A stretch of 64,000 nucleotides of DNA from Treponema sp. (lineage in GTDB: Bacteria; Spirochaetota; Spirochaetia; Treponematales; Treponemataceae): positions 1-64,000 of the forward strand of contig JAEEVR010000014.1 in the NCBI GenBank assembly GCA_016290995.1, in the 5' to 3' direction. A program made the position numbers and the translations under genes. The first letter of the stretch is position 1. Every line of letters begins with the position of its first letter. Shown here piece after piece: positions 18,781-28,761 of the stretch. Below the pieces are notes generated by a model that did no database searches, was not told the origin of the DNA, and was given only the letters and a program-made list of their open reading frames with translations.

Positions 18781-19382
18781 TGTTCGTAAGCAAGCTTTGC
18801 GTTTGGGAACCGCCCGCGGACGATCTTTCCGCCGCTCCCAAACTTGAATGGACAGAACCGATTTTTCGCCGCCGCCTAAGCCAGCTTACAAAGATGACCG
18901 TTCAAGTTGTCCACGACCTTTTTTCCGACGGAACGTTAGAAAAAAACACTAAGCTGGTTTTCCTTTCCTTCCGCGGCGAGTTGGAGCGCGAATTCAAAGT
19001 GAACAAAACGCTCATCGAAGAAGAATCGATCTTGCCCGCCGCCTTTTCATTGTCGGTCTTTAACGCCGCAATCGCGCAAGCGACAATCGCGCTGGGATTA
19101 AAGGGCGGCTACACTTGCGTCTTTCCAAGCGGCGCGGATTTTGCAAGCGGCGTGTTGTCGGCGGCCGCTCCAGTTTTGGCGCAAGGCGGCGACGCGAAAA
19201 TAGTTTTGGTTTACGCCGACGAAAACGTTCCCGACTATTACAAAAATTTTTTGCAAGGCCCAAACGAGCCGCTGGCCTTTGCCGTGCTTCTTTCTTCACA
19301 AAAAACGGATAATAGTGTAGAATTGGACTTGGAGAATATTCCGCGTTCGCCGCGGGAATTTGTTCAAGCTTTTAAAAGGTAA
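18780..19382 (+). CDS. Beta-ketoacyl synthase chain-length-factor-like protein (Ketoacyl-synt_2 type)
   Basis: Short KS-like protein without catalytic Cys context; PAAFSLSVFNAAIAQATIALGLKGGYTCVFPSGADFASGVLSAAAP. Confidence 0.7.
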   Translation: MFVSKLCVWEPPADDLSAAPKLEWTEPIFRRRLSQLTKMTVQVVHDLFSDGTLEKNTKLVFLSFRGELEREFKVNKTLIEEESILPAAFSLSVFNAAIAQATIALGLKGGYTCVFPSGADFASGVLSAAAPVLAQGGDAKIVLVYADENVPDYYKNFLQGPNEPLAFAVLLSSQKTDNSVELDLENIPRSPREFVQAFKR

Positions 19383-19391
19383 AGGTAAAAA

Positions 19392-20177
19392 ATGAGCGCA
19401 AACGATTTGCCGCCAATAAAAAATTATCCCGCTTGGCTTTGGCGAATTTTCAGAAAAATTTTTGTAGTGACTTTTTTTGGAATCGGAACGATTATAATCG
19501 GCGCCATTGTTTTTCCAATATTGCGATTATTCAACCCAAAAAAGACCTCATTTAAAAAAGCCGGCCACAAATTCATTTCGCTGATTCTTGATTTTTACAT
19601 TCATTTGATGTCGTGGGTCAGAATCTCAACTTACAAAATCAACGACCTAAAGGCGATGAGAAACTTGCGCGGCTGCGTCATTGTGGCCAACCACCCTTCG
19701 CTTTTGGACGTTATTTACACTTTGGCCTTTGTTCGCGACGCTGATTGCATCGTAAAGGCTGGTCTCAAAAAATCCTTGGTCAGCGTCATCGTTAAAAACC
19801 TTTACATTACAAACAACGTAGATTTTGAAATCATGCAAAAGGATTGCGTCGAAGCTTTGCATAACGGCGGCAACTTGATCATTTTTCCGGAAGGAACGCG
19901 CACTCCCCGCCACGGCATAAACCAGTACAAAAAAGGCGCGGCAAGAATCGCGCTTGCGGCCGGCGCCAACGTTCAGCCCATGCATATCGGCGGCAACGAC
20001 AAGTACGGCTTGGGCAAAGGCGAATCCCTGCTTTTGGTCAACCACACCGAACGCTACAAATACGAGTTTACCGTTTTGCCGCAAATCGAAATGTCAAAGT
20101 ACGCTGGCCTTAGCGAAACAATCGCCGCCAAGCGCCTGACCGATGACATGCGAGCTGTGATTGATAGCGTAAAGTAA
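19392..20177 (+). CDS. 1-acyl-sn-glycerol-3-phosphate acyltransferase-like (PlsC family)
   Basis: VIVANHPSLLDVIY (HxxxxD-like) and IIFPEGTRTP. Confidence 0.85.
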   Translation: MSANDLPPIKNYPAWLWRIFRKIFVVTFFGIGTIIIGAIVFPILRLFNPKKTSFKKAGHKFISLILDFYIHLMSWVRISTYKINDLKAMRNLRGCVIVANHPSLLDVIYTLAFVRDADCIVKAGLKKSLVSVIVKNLYITNNVDFEIMQKDCVEALHNGGNLIIFPEGTRTPRHGINQYKKGAARIALAAGANVQPMHIGGNDKYGLGKGESLLLVNHTERYKYEFTVLPQIEMSKYAGLSETIAAKRLTDDMRAVIDSVK

Positions 20178-20189
20178 GAACGAAAAAAG

Positions 20190-20210
20190 ACCCGCCATTT
20201 TTTGGCGGGC
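20190..20210 (-). terminator. Terminator of htpG
   Basis: CCCGCCA(20191-97)/TGGCGGG(20203-09); minus strand followed by tctttttt. Confidence 0.8.
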
Positions 20211-20243
20211 CATTGTCATACGAGCGGTCAATGCGCGCTTAGA

Positions 20244-22220
20244 TTATTGCGCCGCAATTAGCTTATTCAACTTCTTTACAAAGTCGGCGGGGTCTTTGAT
20301 TTCTGCTCCGCCAAGCAAGAGCGCTTGGTCGAGCAAGACCGTCGCGATGTCGCCGATAAGAGATTCGTCGTCGGTGGCCTTGACCTTTTGCAAAATGGCG
20401 TGGTCGGCGTTGACTTCCAAAATCGGCTTTACCATGCTGGGCATTCCCTGGCCCATCGCCTTCATCATGCGTTCCATCTGGAGAGACGGATCGTTTTCGT
20501 CGATGACGATGCAGCAGGGGCTGTCGGTCAAGCGGTTTGAAAGCTTTACGTCTTTTACGCGGTCGCCCAAAGCCTTCTTGAGCTTTTCGACAACCGGCTT
20601 AAAGTCCTTTTCCTTCTTTTCGGCTTCGGCCTTGTCAACGCCAAGCTCGTCGTCGCTTCCGGCGCGGTTGACGGCCTTAAGCTCAAAGTCCTTGTATTTT
20701 CCAAAGCCCGGAATTACGATCTCGTCAATGTCGCCGTCCAAAATCAAAACTTCAAAGCCCTTCTTTGTGTAGGCTTCCAAAAGCGGGCTCTTGCGCAAGT
20801 TCTCCTCGTCGCCGCCGGTGATGTAGTAAATCGCCTTTTGCTCGGGCTTCATTCTCTGAACGTAATCGGCAAAGCTTGTCCACTTGTCTTCGCCGGTTCC
20901 GCTTGCGTCGGTTGACTTAAAGCGGATGATTTCGGCGATTTCTTCGCGGTTGGCGTAGTCGCCGTAAAGGCCTTCCTTCATCGGGCGGTTGTAGTTCTTT
21001 ACGAACTTGTTCCATTTTTCAATCGCCTTCTTTTCGTCGTCGGTCGGCTTTTCCGCTTTGCGCGCCTTGTCGGCTTCCTCGCCCATCTTCTTAAACTCGC
21101 CCAGCAATTTTTTTACCGAGGCAGTTTTGATTGTCTCAAGAATTCTGTTTTGCTGCAAAATCTCGCGGCTTACGTTGAGCGGCAAATCCTCGCTGTCGAT
21201 GATTCCGCGAACAAAGCGCAAGTAGGCCGGCAAAAGCTCGCGGTCGTCGTCTGTGATAAAGACGCGCTTTACGTACAGCTTTACGCCGCTTTTGTAGTCG
21301 GCCTGGTACATGTCAAAGGGAGCGGTTTGCGGAACGTAGAAAAGCGTCGTGTATTCCTGCGTTCCCTCGGCGTGGGTGTGAACGTAGTGAAGCGGATCCT
21401 GGCCGTCGTGGGCGATTGTCTGGTAAAAGTCGTTGTAGTCCTTTTCCTTAAGTTCCGACTTTGATCGCTTCCACAAGGCGCTGGCTGAGTTGACTTGGTC
21501 CACTTTGTTTTCACTAGAAGTGACGTTTCCCTTGTCGTCGTACTTGTTTTGAACGTAATGCAAGTAAATCGGGAAGGCGATGTGGTCCGAGTAGCGCTTG
21601 ATCAATTCCTCAATCTTCCAGCGCGCGGCGTATTCCTTGCTTTCGTCGTTCAGGCGCATTTCAATCGCAGAGCCGGTTTTTTCCGCGTTGTCAAAGCCGT
21701 ACTTTTTGGCCGCCTCGCTGTCCGCCGCGATTTCTTCAATGTCGTAGGCGTTTGTGCCGTCGCTAGACCATTTGTAAAGCTTTTTGCTTTGGTCGCCGGC
21801 GCGGCGGGTGTAAACAACGATTTCCTTGGCGGCCATAAAAGCGGAATAAAAGCCAACGCCAAACTGGCCGATAAGCGCCGAGTCCTTGGCCGCGTCGCTG
21901 GAAAGCTTTTCCAAAAAGGCCTTGGTTCCCGAGCGGGCGATTGTTCCCAAGTTGTTGGTCAAATCCTCTTCGTTCATTCCGATGCCGCTGTCCTGAACGG
22001 TAAGAACGGCTTCCTTTTCGTCAAAGGTGATGTCGATGCGGGGGTCAAACTTTATTTGCTTGTAAGCGTCGTCGCTCACTGTAAGGTACTTGAGCTTGTC
22101 CAAGGCGTCGCTTGCGTTTGAAACAATCTCACGCAAAAAAATGTCCTTGTTGGAATACATTGAGTGGATGATTAGTTTAAGAAGTTGGTTAACTTCTGTT
22201 TGGAACTGATGTTTTGCCAT
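20244..22220 (-). CDS. htpG: Molecular chaperone HtpG (Hsp90)
   Basis: Full-length Hsp90 pattern: FQTEVNQLLKLIIHSMYSNKDIFLREIVSNASDALDKLKY, VQDSGIGM, GQFGVGFYSAFM. Confidence 0.98.
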   Translation of the reverse strand: MAKHQFQTEVNQLLKLIIHSMYSNKDIFLREIVSNASDALDKLKYLTVSDDAYKQIKFDPRIDITFDEKEAVLTVQDSGIGMNEEDLTNNLGTIARSGTKAFLEKLSSDAAKDSALIGQFGVGFYSAFMAAKEIVVYTRRAGDQSKKLYKWSSDGTNAYDIEEIAADSEAAKKYGFDNAEKTGSAIEMRLNDESKEYAARWKIEELIKRYSDHIAFPIYLHYVQNKYDDKGNVTSSENKVDQVNSASALWKRSKSELKEKDYNDFYQTIAHDGQDPLHYVHTHAEGTQEYTTLFYVPQTAPFDMYQADYKSGVKLYVKRVFITDDDRELLPAYLRFVRGIIDSEDLPLNVSREILQQNRILETIKTASVKKLLGEFKKMGEEADKARKAEKPTDDEKKAIEKWNKFVKNYNRPMKEGLYGDYANREEIAEIIRFKSTDASGTGEDKWTSFADYVQRMKPEQKAIYYITGGDEENLRKSPLLEAYTKKGFEVLILDGDIDEIVIPGFGKYKDFELKAVNRAGSDDELGVDKAEAEKKEKDFKPVVEKLKKALGDRVKDVKLSNRLTDSPCCIVIDENDPSLQMERMMKAMGQGMPSMVKPILEVNADHAILQKVKATDDESLIGDIATVLLDQALLLGGAEIKDPADFVKKLNKLIAAQ

Positions 22221-22346
22221 TTTTGCCTCTGATTTTTGGGCGGAAGCTCGCCAAACAGCGACAGTCCGCCATAATGTTATACTTTAAAAGTAATAAAATT
22301 AGCGGAAATCGTCAAGAAAAGGCGCGTTTTTTAGGCTTGCGAACGC

Positions 22347-23117
22347 TTATCGATAAAATTCGTACAATATGACGCTGGCGGCTTGGGCCACGTTTAGGCT
22401 TTCCACCGGGGCGACATGGCCGTTAAAGCGGGCGTTTGTGGGAATCACGATAAGCTCGTCGCAAGCGGACTTTACCGCGTCGCTAATGCCGCGCTCTTCG
22501 TTTCCCAAGATGATAAGGCTGGGCTTTTGTCCGCAAATCAATTGAAGTTTTGAAAGCGGAGTTTTTGCGTCAACTGCCGTTCCTACGCGGACCATCTTGT
22601 CCTTGACGGCTTCCAAAAGCGCGGGGATTGATTTGATTGAATAAACGTTGACAAATTCCATTCCGCCCTCGGCGACGCGGTAGCTGCTGGTTGTAATCGA
22701 GCTTTGCGCCTCGTCTTCGGGAATCACGATGTTTTTCATTCCAAAAAAAGCGGCGCTGCGGACGATGGCGCCAAGGTTGTTGGCGTTTCCAACGCGGTCA
22801 AGCAAAAGCGCGCTCTGCTTTTTTTCTATCCATTCGTCAACGATGTCGGTGTTAAGGCGGACAATTTGCGGCGCCTCTATCATAGCCACAACGCCCTGAT
22901 GGTGAACAGTGCCGCTAAGGCGCTCCAATTCGACGGGGTCTTTTACTTGGTTGTAGGGAGCCTTGCGCGCGGCAAGCTTTTTGCACAAGCCGCCAAAAAG
23001 GGGCGCGCGTTCCGCCGTAAAATAAAGGCGGGTTATTCTGTCGGGATTTTTCTTTTCCAAAGATTTGACCGCGGCGAATCCGCAAACGGCCAATTCGTTA
23101 TTCAGCTTGTTCTTCAT
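22347..23117 (-). CDS. TrmH/SpoU-family RNA 2'-O-methyltransferase
   Basis: LLDRVGNANNLGAIVRSAAFFG, LGNEERGISD, IPTNARFNGHVAPVESLNVAQAASVILYEF. Confidence 0.93.
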   Translation of the reverse strand: MKNKLNNELAVCGFAAVKSLEKKNPDRITRLYFTAERAPLFGGLCKKLAARKAPYNQVKDPVELERLSGTVHHQGVVAMIEAPQIVRLNTDIVDEWIEKKQSALLLDRVGNANNLGAIVRSAAFFGMKNIVIPEDEAQSSITTSSYRVAEGGMEFVNVYSIKSIPALLEAVKDKMVRVGTAVDAKTPLSKLQLICGQKPSLIILGNEERGISDAVKSACDELIVIPTNARFNGHVAPVESLNVAQAASVILYEFYR

Positions 23118-23709
23118 TCTTTTTTGATTTCTTTTGCTTTGCAGGCTTTTCTTTTATTGGAACGTCTTCGCTTACTTGAACGATGTCGTTAAACAAAGAG
23201 TCTGTGTATTGCTTCAAAAGCGCCTCAAGGCAATTTGGGGCGCTTGGATCCTTTTTATTTTTGCTGGCCTTTAAATTTGACTTTAAAAGCAAGTTAAAGT
23301 CTTTGTCATAGAGCAAAACCAAAACGCTTACGCTTTCTGGAATGTCGTCAAGATTTTTGTCCTTCCATTTTTTAACTTGAAAAGTCCAAACGTAATCGTA
23401 GTAAGCGACTTTTTCTTTTGGAACAAATTCCGCAAGCAAGACCCTGCAATCGTTGGAATACTCGTCTAAAAAAGCGCAAAAGGCGTTGCCAAATTTTTGC
23501 GTGTCGTAAAAATTTCGGTTTACGCAAACAATTGATTTTGTGTTTTTTCTTAAGGGGAGCGAAAAGCCTTCGCTTGCTTTTGTAGAAATGGAAACAGGCG
23601 TGGGTTTGGAAGCGGGAGCAGTATCAGTATCTGGCTCAGAAAAACAAACGGGAGCGGCCAAAAGACAAACGAAGAAAACTACGCTGGAAGCAAAAAACTT
23701 TTTCATCAT
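23098..23709 (-). CDS. Hypothetical secreted protein
   Basis: N-terminal signal peptide (MMKKFFASSVVFFVCLLAAPVCFS); no family recognised. Confidence 0.6.
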   Translation of the reverse strand: MMKKFFASSVVFFVCLLAAPVCFSEPDTDTAPASKPTPVSISTKASEGFSLPLRKNTKSIVCVNRNFYDTQKFGNAFCAFLDEYSNDCRVLLAEFVPKEKVAYYDYVWTFQVKKWKDKNLDDIPESVSVLVLLYDKDFNLLLKSNLKASKNKKDPSAPNCLEALLKQYTDSLFNDIVQVSEDVPIKEKPAKQKKSKKNEEQAE

Positions 23710-23741
23710 TTAAGCCGTCCCGTATGATTTATAAAAGACTA

Positions 23742-24314
23742 TTAGTCTTTTGCGCGTTCAACGAATGAGCCGTCGCGAGTGTCGATTACGATGCGGTCGT
23801 TTGTGTCGCAGTAAAGGGGAACCTTTACCTCGGCGCCTGTATCCAAAGTGGCCGGCTTCAAAGATTTTCCAGAAGTGTCGCCTTTGATTCCAGGTTCGCA
23901 GTATGTGATTACGCGAGTAATGTTGATCGGAAGCTTAATTCCGACGGCTTTGTCATTGTAGTAAGTGATCTTAACTTCGATGTCTTCGTCATCGGGAGAA
24001 ATGTATCCGGCATAGTCGCCCAAATCGTCTTTTGTGAGCGGAATGTCGTCGTATGTTTCCTGATCCATAAAGTGAAAGTCGTCGCCGTCAATGTAAGAAA
24101 GTTTTACGACTTTTTCAACAAGGTCAACTTCTTCGAACTTTTCGCCAGCGTCAAGTCCCAAATCCTGTGTAGATCCAGTAACAATATTCTTAACGCGGAG
24201 CTTTGTAACCATACCCGCGCGTCCGCCCTTTTGGCCGAGCATGCGCTGAACGATAAACGGAGAGCCTTCGAACATAAAGGCTGTTCCTACTCTGATTTCG
24301 TTTGTAGTAATCAT
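23742..24314 (-). CDS. efp: Translation elongation factor P
   Basis: ITTNEIRVGTAFMFEGSPFIVQRMLGQKGGRAGMVTKLRVKNIVTGSTQDLGLDAGEKFEE. Confidence 0.96.
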   Translation of the reverse strand: MITTNEIRVGTAFMFEGSPFIVQRMLGQKGGRAGMVTKLRVKNIVTGSTQDLGLDAGEKFEEVDLVEKVVKLSYIDGDDFHFMDQETYDDIPLTKDDLGDYAGYISPDDEDIEVKITYYNDKAVGIKLPINITRVITYCEPGIKGDTSGKSLKPATLDTGAEVKVPLYCDTNDRIVIDTRDGSFVERAKD

Positions 24315-24373
24315 AATCTTTTCCTCAAACTTTTAAAAGTGTTCTTATATTTTAGCGGTTTTTGAAAAAAAAT

Positions 24374-26020
24374 TCAAGCATCCAATAGCTCGCGGGCCTT
24401 GTCAAATTCCATGGGTTTTCCCCAAACATAGCCCTGAATAAAGTCGCTTTTGTTGTCGCGCAAAAGCTGCAATTGGCTTTCGGTTTCAACGCCCTCGCAA
24501 ATGACTTCGCAGCCCATCAAGTGGCCCATGTAAATGACAGCGCTGACAAACTGCTGGCTTTTTAAGTTGCTCTCAATGTCGTCAACAAGAGTTTTGTCGA
24601 TTTTAAGCAAGTTTATCGGAAGCTTTTCCAAATATGAAAGCGACGAATATCCCGTTCCAAAATCGTCCAAAGCGACTTGAACGCCAATCTCGCGCAAAGC
24701 CTTTATGTTTTCTATCGTTTGGTCAAAAGACTGAAGCAAGCAGTATTCGGTAATCTCGACTTCCAAGTTTTTGGCGGGAAAACCGGTTGCGCTCAACGCT
24801 TCTTTTATTTTTGAAACAAATTGGCTGCTTTCCATATTTTTTGGAGAAATGTTTATGCTGAGCGTTATATCCGTTCCCTGGACATATTTGGCAAACGTCT
24901 TAAGGGAATTTAGCAAAACCCAATCGGTTATTTCCAAAATCAAGTCGTTTTTTTCAGCCGCGGGAATGAACTCCGCCGGCGAAAGATTGTTTCCGGACGG
25001 ATCGCGCAAACGCAAAAGCGCCTCAAAGCCCCTAAGCTTTTTATCTTGGGATGAAAATTGCGGTTGGAAAACCAAATAAAAGCAATCGTTGGCCAACGCC
25101 TTTTTGATTATCTTTTCAATCTCAAATTGGCGCTTAAGCTTTTCTTCCATCTCCGGCTCATAAAACACAATGCGTTTCTTTTTTGATATCACCGCGTGCA
25201 ACATAGCGATGTCGGAATACTTCATCAAAGTTTCCGCGTCAACCGTGTCGTCGGGGCAAGAAGAAATTCCCGCGTATGCGGAAAGGAAGCAGTCGATTTC
25301 AACCTCATCCTTTTTTATAGAAATTTTATCGCTAATCGTATGGAGAATTTCGCCCGCGACTTGCCGAGCTTCGCAGTCGCCGTTAAGGATAATCATAAAG
25401 CTGGAACGGTCTACGCAACCGGCGATTCCGTGGCCTTTGATTATGTTTTTTATTCGCTTTGTGACAACCTTTCTAAGCTCGTCGCCAAAGTCAAATCCGT
25501 AGTTGTCGTTAAGAAATTTAAAATTTTCGATTTCGATGTAAATGACGTAAAAAGACTCTTTGTTGTAAATTTTATTTTTGAGCGCCAAAATCAAGCCGCG
25601 GCCGTTGTGCAGGCTGGTGACATAGTCGGCCACCATGCGCTTGTCCAATAGTTCAACCTGATAGCTAAAGAGCGTGGCGATAAGGCAGAACATAAGAATC
25701 ATAAAAAAGCCTGGCAAAGCTATCAACGGCTTTCTTGCGATGATTAATATCACAATGGCTCTCAGCAAAAAGAACATCGATAAGCCAAGGCATATCCAGC
25801 TTAAGTAGCGGCCGCGCCTGGCGTTTACTTTTATCATTAAAAACGCGGCGAAAAATTGAAAACAAACGACAATGCCATTGTATATTGCCAGCCGGCGGTT
25901 CATTCCCAAGCGAAAAGTCAAAATTTGCAAAGCTAAATAAACCACGCACAAAAAGGCAAGCTTAAGATCTTCAATAAGTCGCAGTTTTAAAATGGGCTTT
26001 GTGTTTTTCATAAACCTCAC
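24374..26020 (-). CDS. Membrane protein with degenerate GGDEF and intact EAL domain (predicted c-di-GMP phosphodiesterase)
   Basis: GGDEF position reads CVDRSSF; EAL part GFEALLRL, NISPKN, VEITEYCL, LDDFGTGYSSLSYLEKLPINLLKID, ICEGVETESQ, IQGYVWGKPM. Confidence 0.92.
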   Translation of the reverse strand: MRFMKNTKPILKLRLIEDLKLAFLCVVYLALQILTFRLGMNRRLAIYNGIVVCFQFFAAFLMIKVNARRGRYLSWICLGLSMFFLLRAIVILIIARKPLIALPGFFMILMFCLIATLFSYQVELLDKRMVADYVTSLHNGRGLILALKNKIYNKESFYVIYIEIENFKFLNDNYGFDFGDELRKVVTKRIKNIIKGHGIAGCVDRSSFMIILNGDCEARQVAGEILHTISDKISIKKDEVEIDCFLSAYAGISSCPDDTVDAETLMKYSDIAMLHAVISKKKRIVFYEPEMEEKLKRQFEIEKIIKKALANDCFYLVFQPQFSSQDKKLRGFEALLRLRDPSGNNLSPAEFIPAAEKNDLILEITDWVLLNSLKTFAKYVQGTDITLSINISPKNMESSQFVSKIKEALSATGFPAKNLEVEITEYCLLQSFDQTIENIKALREIGVQVALDDFGTGYSSLSYLEKLPINLLKIDKTLVDDIESNLKSQQFVSAVIYMGHLMGCEVICEGVETESQLQLLRDNKSDFIQGYVWGKPMEFDKARELLDA

Positions 26021-26141
26021 TCTTTGCGGCGCCCTACCCTAGCCGTCAAAACACTCTACTATTGTAACACATTTTTAATATTTTTTCAAAAAAGATTGCT
26101 TTTTTTTTGCTTTCATTTTATGATGAATTTTTGGAGGAAGC

Positions 26142-26609
26142 ATGGCAGACCAAAAAAGCGCAAAAAAAGAATTGGCAAAATTTATTGAACAGCTGAGCGA
26201 AGAAGACGCCGTCCGCATTCTTGCCTTTGCAAAAAGTCTGCCCCAAAAAAGCGACCAAAAACACAGTCAAAAAACAAGGCGTCAAAAAAGCGGCCAGGAG
26301 CGGCTGGCTTCGCTGCGCGATGTTGTCCGCCAAAATCCCGAAAAATGGAACGTAGACTCCATGGCCGAAGCATACGGACTTACCCGCAGCCGCTTTTCGG
26401 TCCTTTACAAAAAAACCTTTGGCGCCTCTCCAGACAAAGAAAAGCGCGAATTCTTAAACCAAAAAGCGCGCGAACTGCTTAGTTCCACCGATAAAAGCGT
26501 ACAAAAAATAGCCGCTGAATGCGGCTATAATGAATGCGAAAACTTTATCCGCGCCTTTAGAAACTGCAACGGCATGTCGCCGCTGCAATTCCGAAAAAAC
26601 GCGGACTAA
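26142..26609 (+). CDS. AraC-type HTH transcriptional regulator
   Basis: C-terminal double HTH ending AAECGYNECENFIRAFRNCNGMSPLQFRKN; SD ggagg. Confidence 0.85.
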   Translation: MADQKSAKKELAKFIEQLSEEDAVRILAFAKSLPQKSDQKHSQKTRRQKSGQERLASLRDVVRQNPEKWNVDSMAEAYGLTRSRFSVLYKKTFGASPDKEKREFLNQKARELLSSTDKSVQKIAAECGYNECENFIRAFRNCNGMSPLQFRKNAD

Positions 26610-26618
26610 ATAGGCGGG

Positions 26619-27662
26619 TCATTTTTTGTTCTTGCGCGAAAGAACGACGCTTTGAATTACCAAGAACAAACAAATCATAAAGGCAACCGTGATGTTGGTC
26701 CACCAGGCGTCGTCCAAGCCTAAAGAAGAAACAATGTTCTTGATTGTCGCCAATGACATCACGCCAAAGAATGTTCCGATAATGTTGCCGACGCCGCCTG
26801 TAAGCATCGTTCCTCCGATAATAGAAGAAGCGATGGCGTTCATTTCCGCTCCGTCAGCGTGAGACGGCGAGCCTGAACCTACATGCAAGAAATATACAAA
26901 GCCGCCGATCGCCGCCAGCATCGAGCAAATAAAGTGGGCCAAGAATTTTGTCTGCTTTACGTTGATTCCAAGCATATTGGCGCTTTGCAAGTTTCCGCCA
27001 ACCGCGTAAAAATTGCGGCCAAGCTTTGTCCAGCGCAAAACAACAAAAAGCAAAAGAACGACGACAATCGCCACAACCGCGCCGATTTCCACATAGGCTG
27101 GAACCCACTTGCCCAGCTTGTTCAAAGAGCCGACGCCGGGAACGTAAATGCGGGTTTCAACCAATTTCACAAAGGCTTCGTTTTCAACATTGAACTGCGT
27201 TGAGTTTACAATCGTCGTCATGCCTTTGGCAAAGAACATTCCGGCCAATGTTACGATAAAGGGCTGGATGTCCAAATAGGCGACCAAGTAGCCTTGAACC
27301 AAGCCAAAGGCCGCTCCAATAATCAAAGCCAACAAAATCGCAGAGCCGACGTTTCCGCCCTTAAAGTCCAAGTTGACCGCACAGCTCATACAGATAAGAG
27401 CCGTCATTGTTCCAACGGAGATGTCGATGCCGCCGGTAATCATTACCAAACTTAGGCCGCAAGAAAGAATCACCAACGAAGCGTTTTCGTTTAGCATATT
27501 GAAAAAAGCCTGGGGCTTTTTAAATCCCGCTCCCAAGAAAACAATCGCGCACAAATACATAATGGCAAAAACAATTATTGTAATTACCAAAAGCAAGTTT
27601 GTGTCGCTGAGCGGCCGTCTATTTTTTGCAAGCGGCTTGTTCAATTGAATTGTGTTTTCCAT
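26619..27662 (-). CDS. Sugar ABC transporter permease (YjfF-like)
   Basis: RbsC/YjfF-type permease: SCGLSLVMITGGIDISVGTMTALI, IIGGTMLTGGVGNIIGTFFG. Confidence 0.87.
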   Translation of the reverse strand: MENTIQLNKPLAKNRRPLSDTNLLLVITIIVFAIMYLCAIVFLGAGFKKPQAFFNMLNENASLVILSCGLSLVMITGGIDISVGTMTALICMSCAVNLDFKGGNVGSAILLALIIGAAFGLVQGYLVAYLDIQPFIVTLAGMFFAKGMTTIVNSTQFNVENEAFVKLVETRIYVPGVGSLNKLGKWVPAYVEIGAVVAIVVVLLLFVVLRWTKLGRNFYAVGGNLQSANMLGINVKQTKFLAHFICSMLAAIGGFVYFLHVGSGSPSHADGAEMNAIASSIIGGTMLTGGVGNIIGTFFGVMSLATIKNIVSSLGLDDAWWTNITVAFMICLFLVIQSVVLSRKNKK

Positions 27663-27663
27663 A

Positions 27664-28761
27664 TTAATTGCCTCCCTGGGCCGCTGCCGGCGCTTTTTTC
27701 TGCTTGAATTTCTTTGAGACAGCCTTCATCTTTTCGCGGACGGAAGGAGCGCTCAAAACAACCAAGATGATTACTACAATCGCTTTGTAAGCGGGAAGCG
27801 CCGTTGACGCAACGTTGAACTTGAACAATGTTGTTGTCAAGAACTGGATTACATACGCGCCCAAGATAGAAGCCCACATATTGAACTTTCCGCCGCTAAG
27901 AACGTTTCCGCCCAAAGCTACGGCAAGGATCGCGTCCATTTCTATGTCTTTTGCGATTACAGAATAGTTGATTGTCGAGATGCGGCTTACCTTTATAAAG
28001 CCGGCAACCGCGACGCAAAGGCCCATGATTACGTATGTGACAAACTTAATCAATTGCGGGTCAACGCCGTTCAATCTTGTTGAGTTGGCGTTGATTCCGA
28101 CTGCCTGCGAGTAGAGGCCAAGGTTTGTGAACTTAAGAACCAACATAATGATAGCCACGCACACAATCGCGATAAAGACCGGAGTCGGTATCGGTATGCC
28201 CGGAATGTAGTTTCCAAAGTAGCCAAATACCGGTTCGTTTACGATTGGAAGCGTGTTGTTGTTGATCCAAGCGCCGATAGAGCGGCCGGCCGTGAACAAA
28301 ATCAAGGTGGCTACCATCGGCTGAATCTTAAAGTAGGCGACCAGCATTCCGTTAAAGGCTCCAAAGAGCATCGACACGACGCACGCGATTAAGAACGCTA
28401 CAATAATCGGGGCCTGCATAGTTTCGGGCCTGGGATCGTCTCCGCACAGAACGCGCAAAACAACGCTTCCTGCGATGGCAATCACCGCTCCCACCGAAAT
28501 ATCCTGTCCGCCGGAGGCCGCGGTCACAAGCGTCATTCCTATTGCCAATATCGCAAGTTCGGAAGCGTTGTCCAAAATTGTAATCAGGTATCCCGACAAA
28601 ACCGGGTCGCCCGCGCTGTTTTGGCCAAGAGTGATTTTGAAAAACGACGGATCCGCGATCAAGTTGAACAAAATCAAAACAAGAAGGGCCGCGACAGGAA
28701 TAAAAATTTGTTGCCTAAACAGGCCAAATATTTTTTCTTTAGTTGTGTTTGCAGAACTCAT
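27664..28761 (-). CDS. Sugar ABC transporter permease (YtfT-like)
   Basis: AIGMTLVTAASGGQDISVGAVIAIAG, GNVLSGGKFNMWASILGA. Confidence 0.87.
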   Translation of the reverse strand: MSSANTTKEKIFGLFRQQIFIPVAALLVLILFNLIADPSFFKITLGQNSAGDPVLSGYLITILDNASELAILAIGMTLVTAASGGQDISVGAVIAIAGSVVLRVLCGDDPRPETMQAPIIVAFLIACVVSMLFGAFNGMLVAYFKIQPMVATLILFTAGRSIGAWINNNTLPIVNEPVFGYFGNYIPGIPIPTPVFIAIVCVAIIMLVLKFTNLGLYSQAVGINANSTRLNGVDPQLIKFVTYVIMGLCVAVAGFIKVSRISTINYSVIAKDIEMDAILAVALGGNVLSGGKFNMWASILGAYVIQFLTTTLFKFNVASTALPAYKAIVVIILVVLSAPSVREKMKAVSKKFKQKKAPAAAQGGN

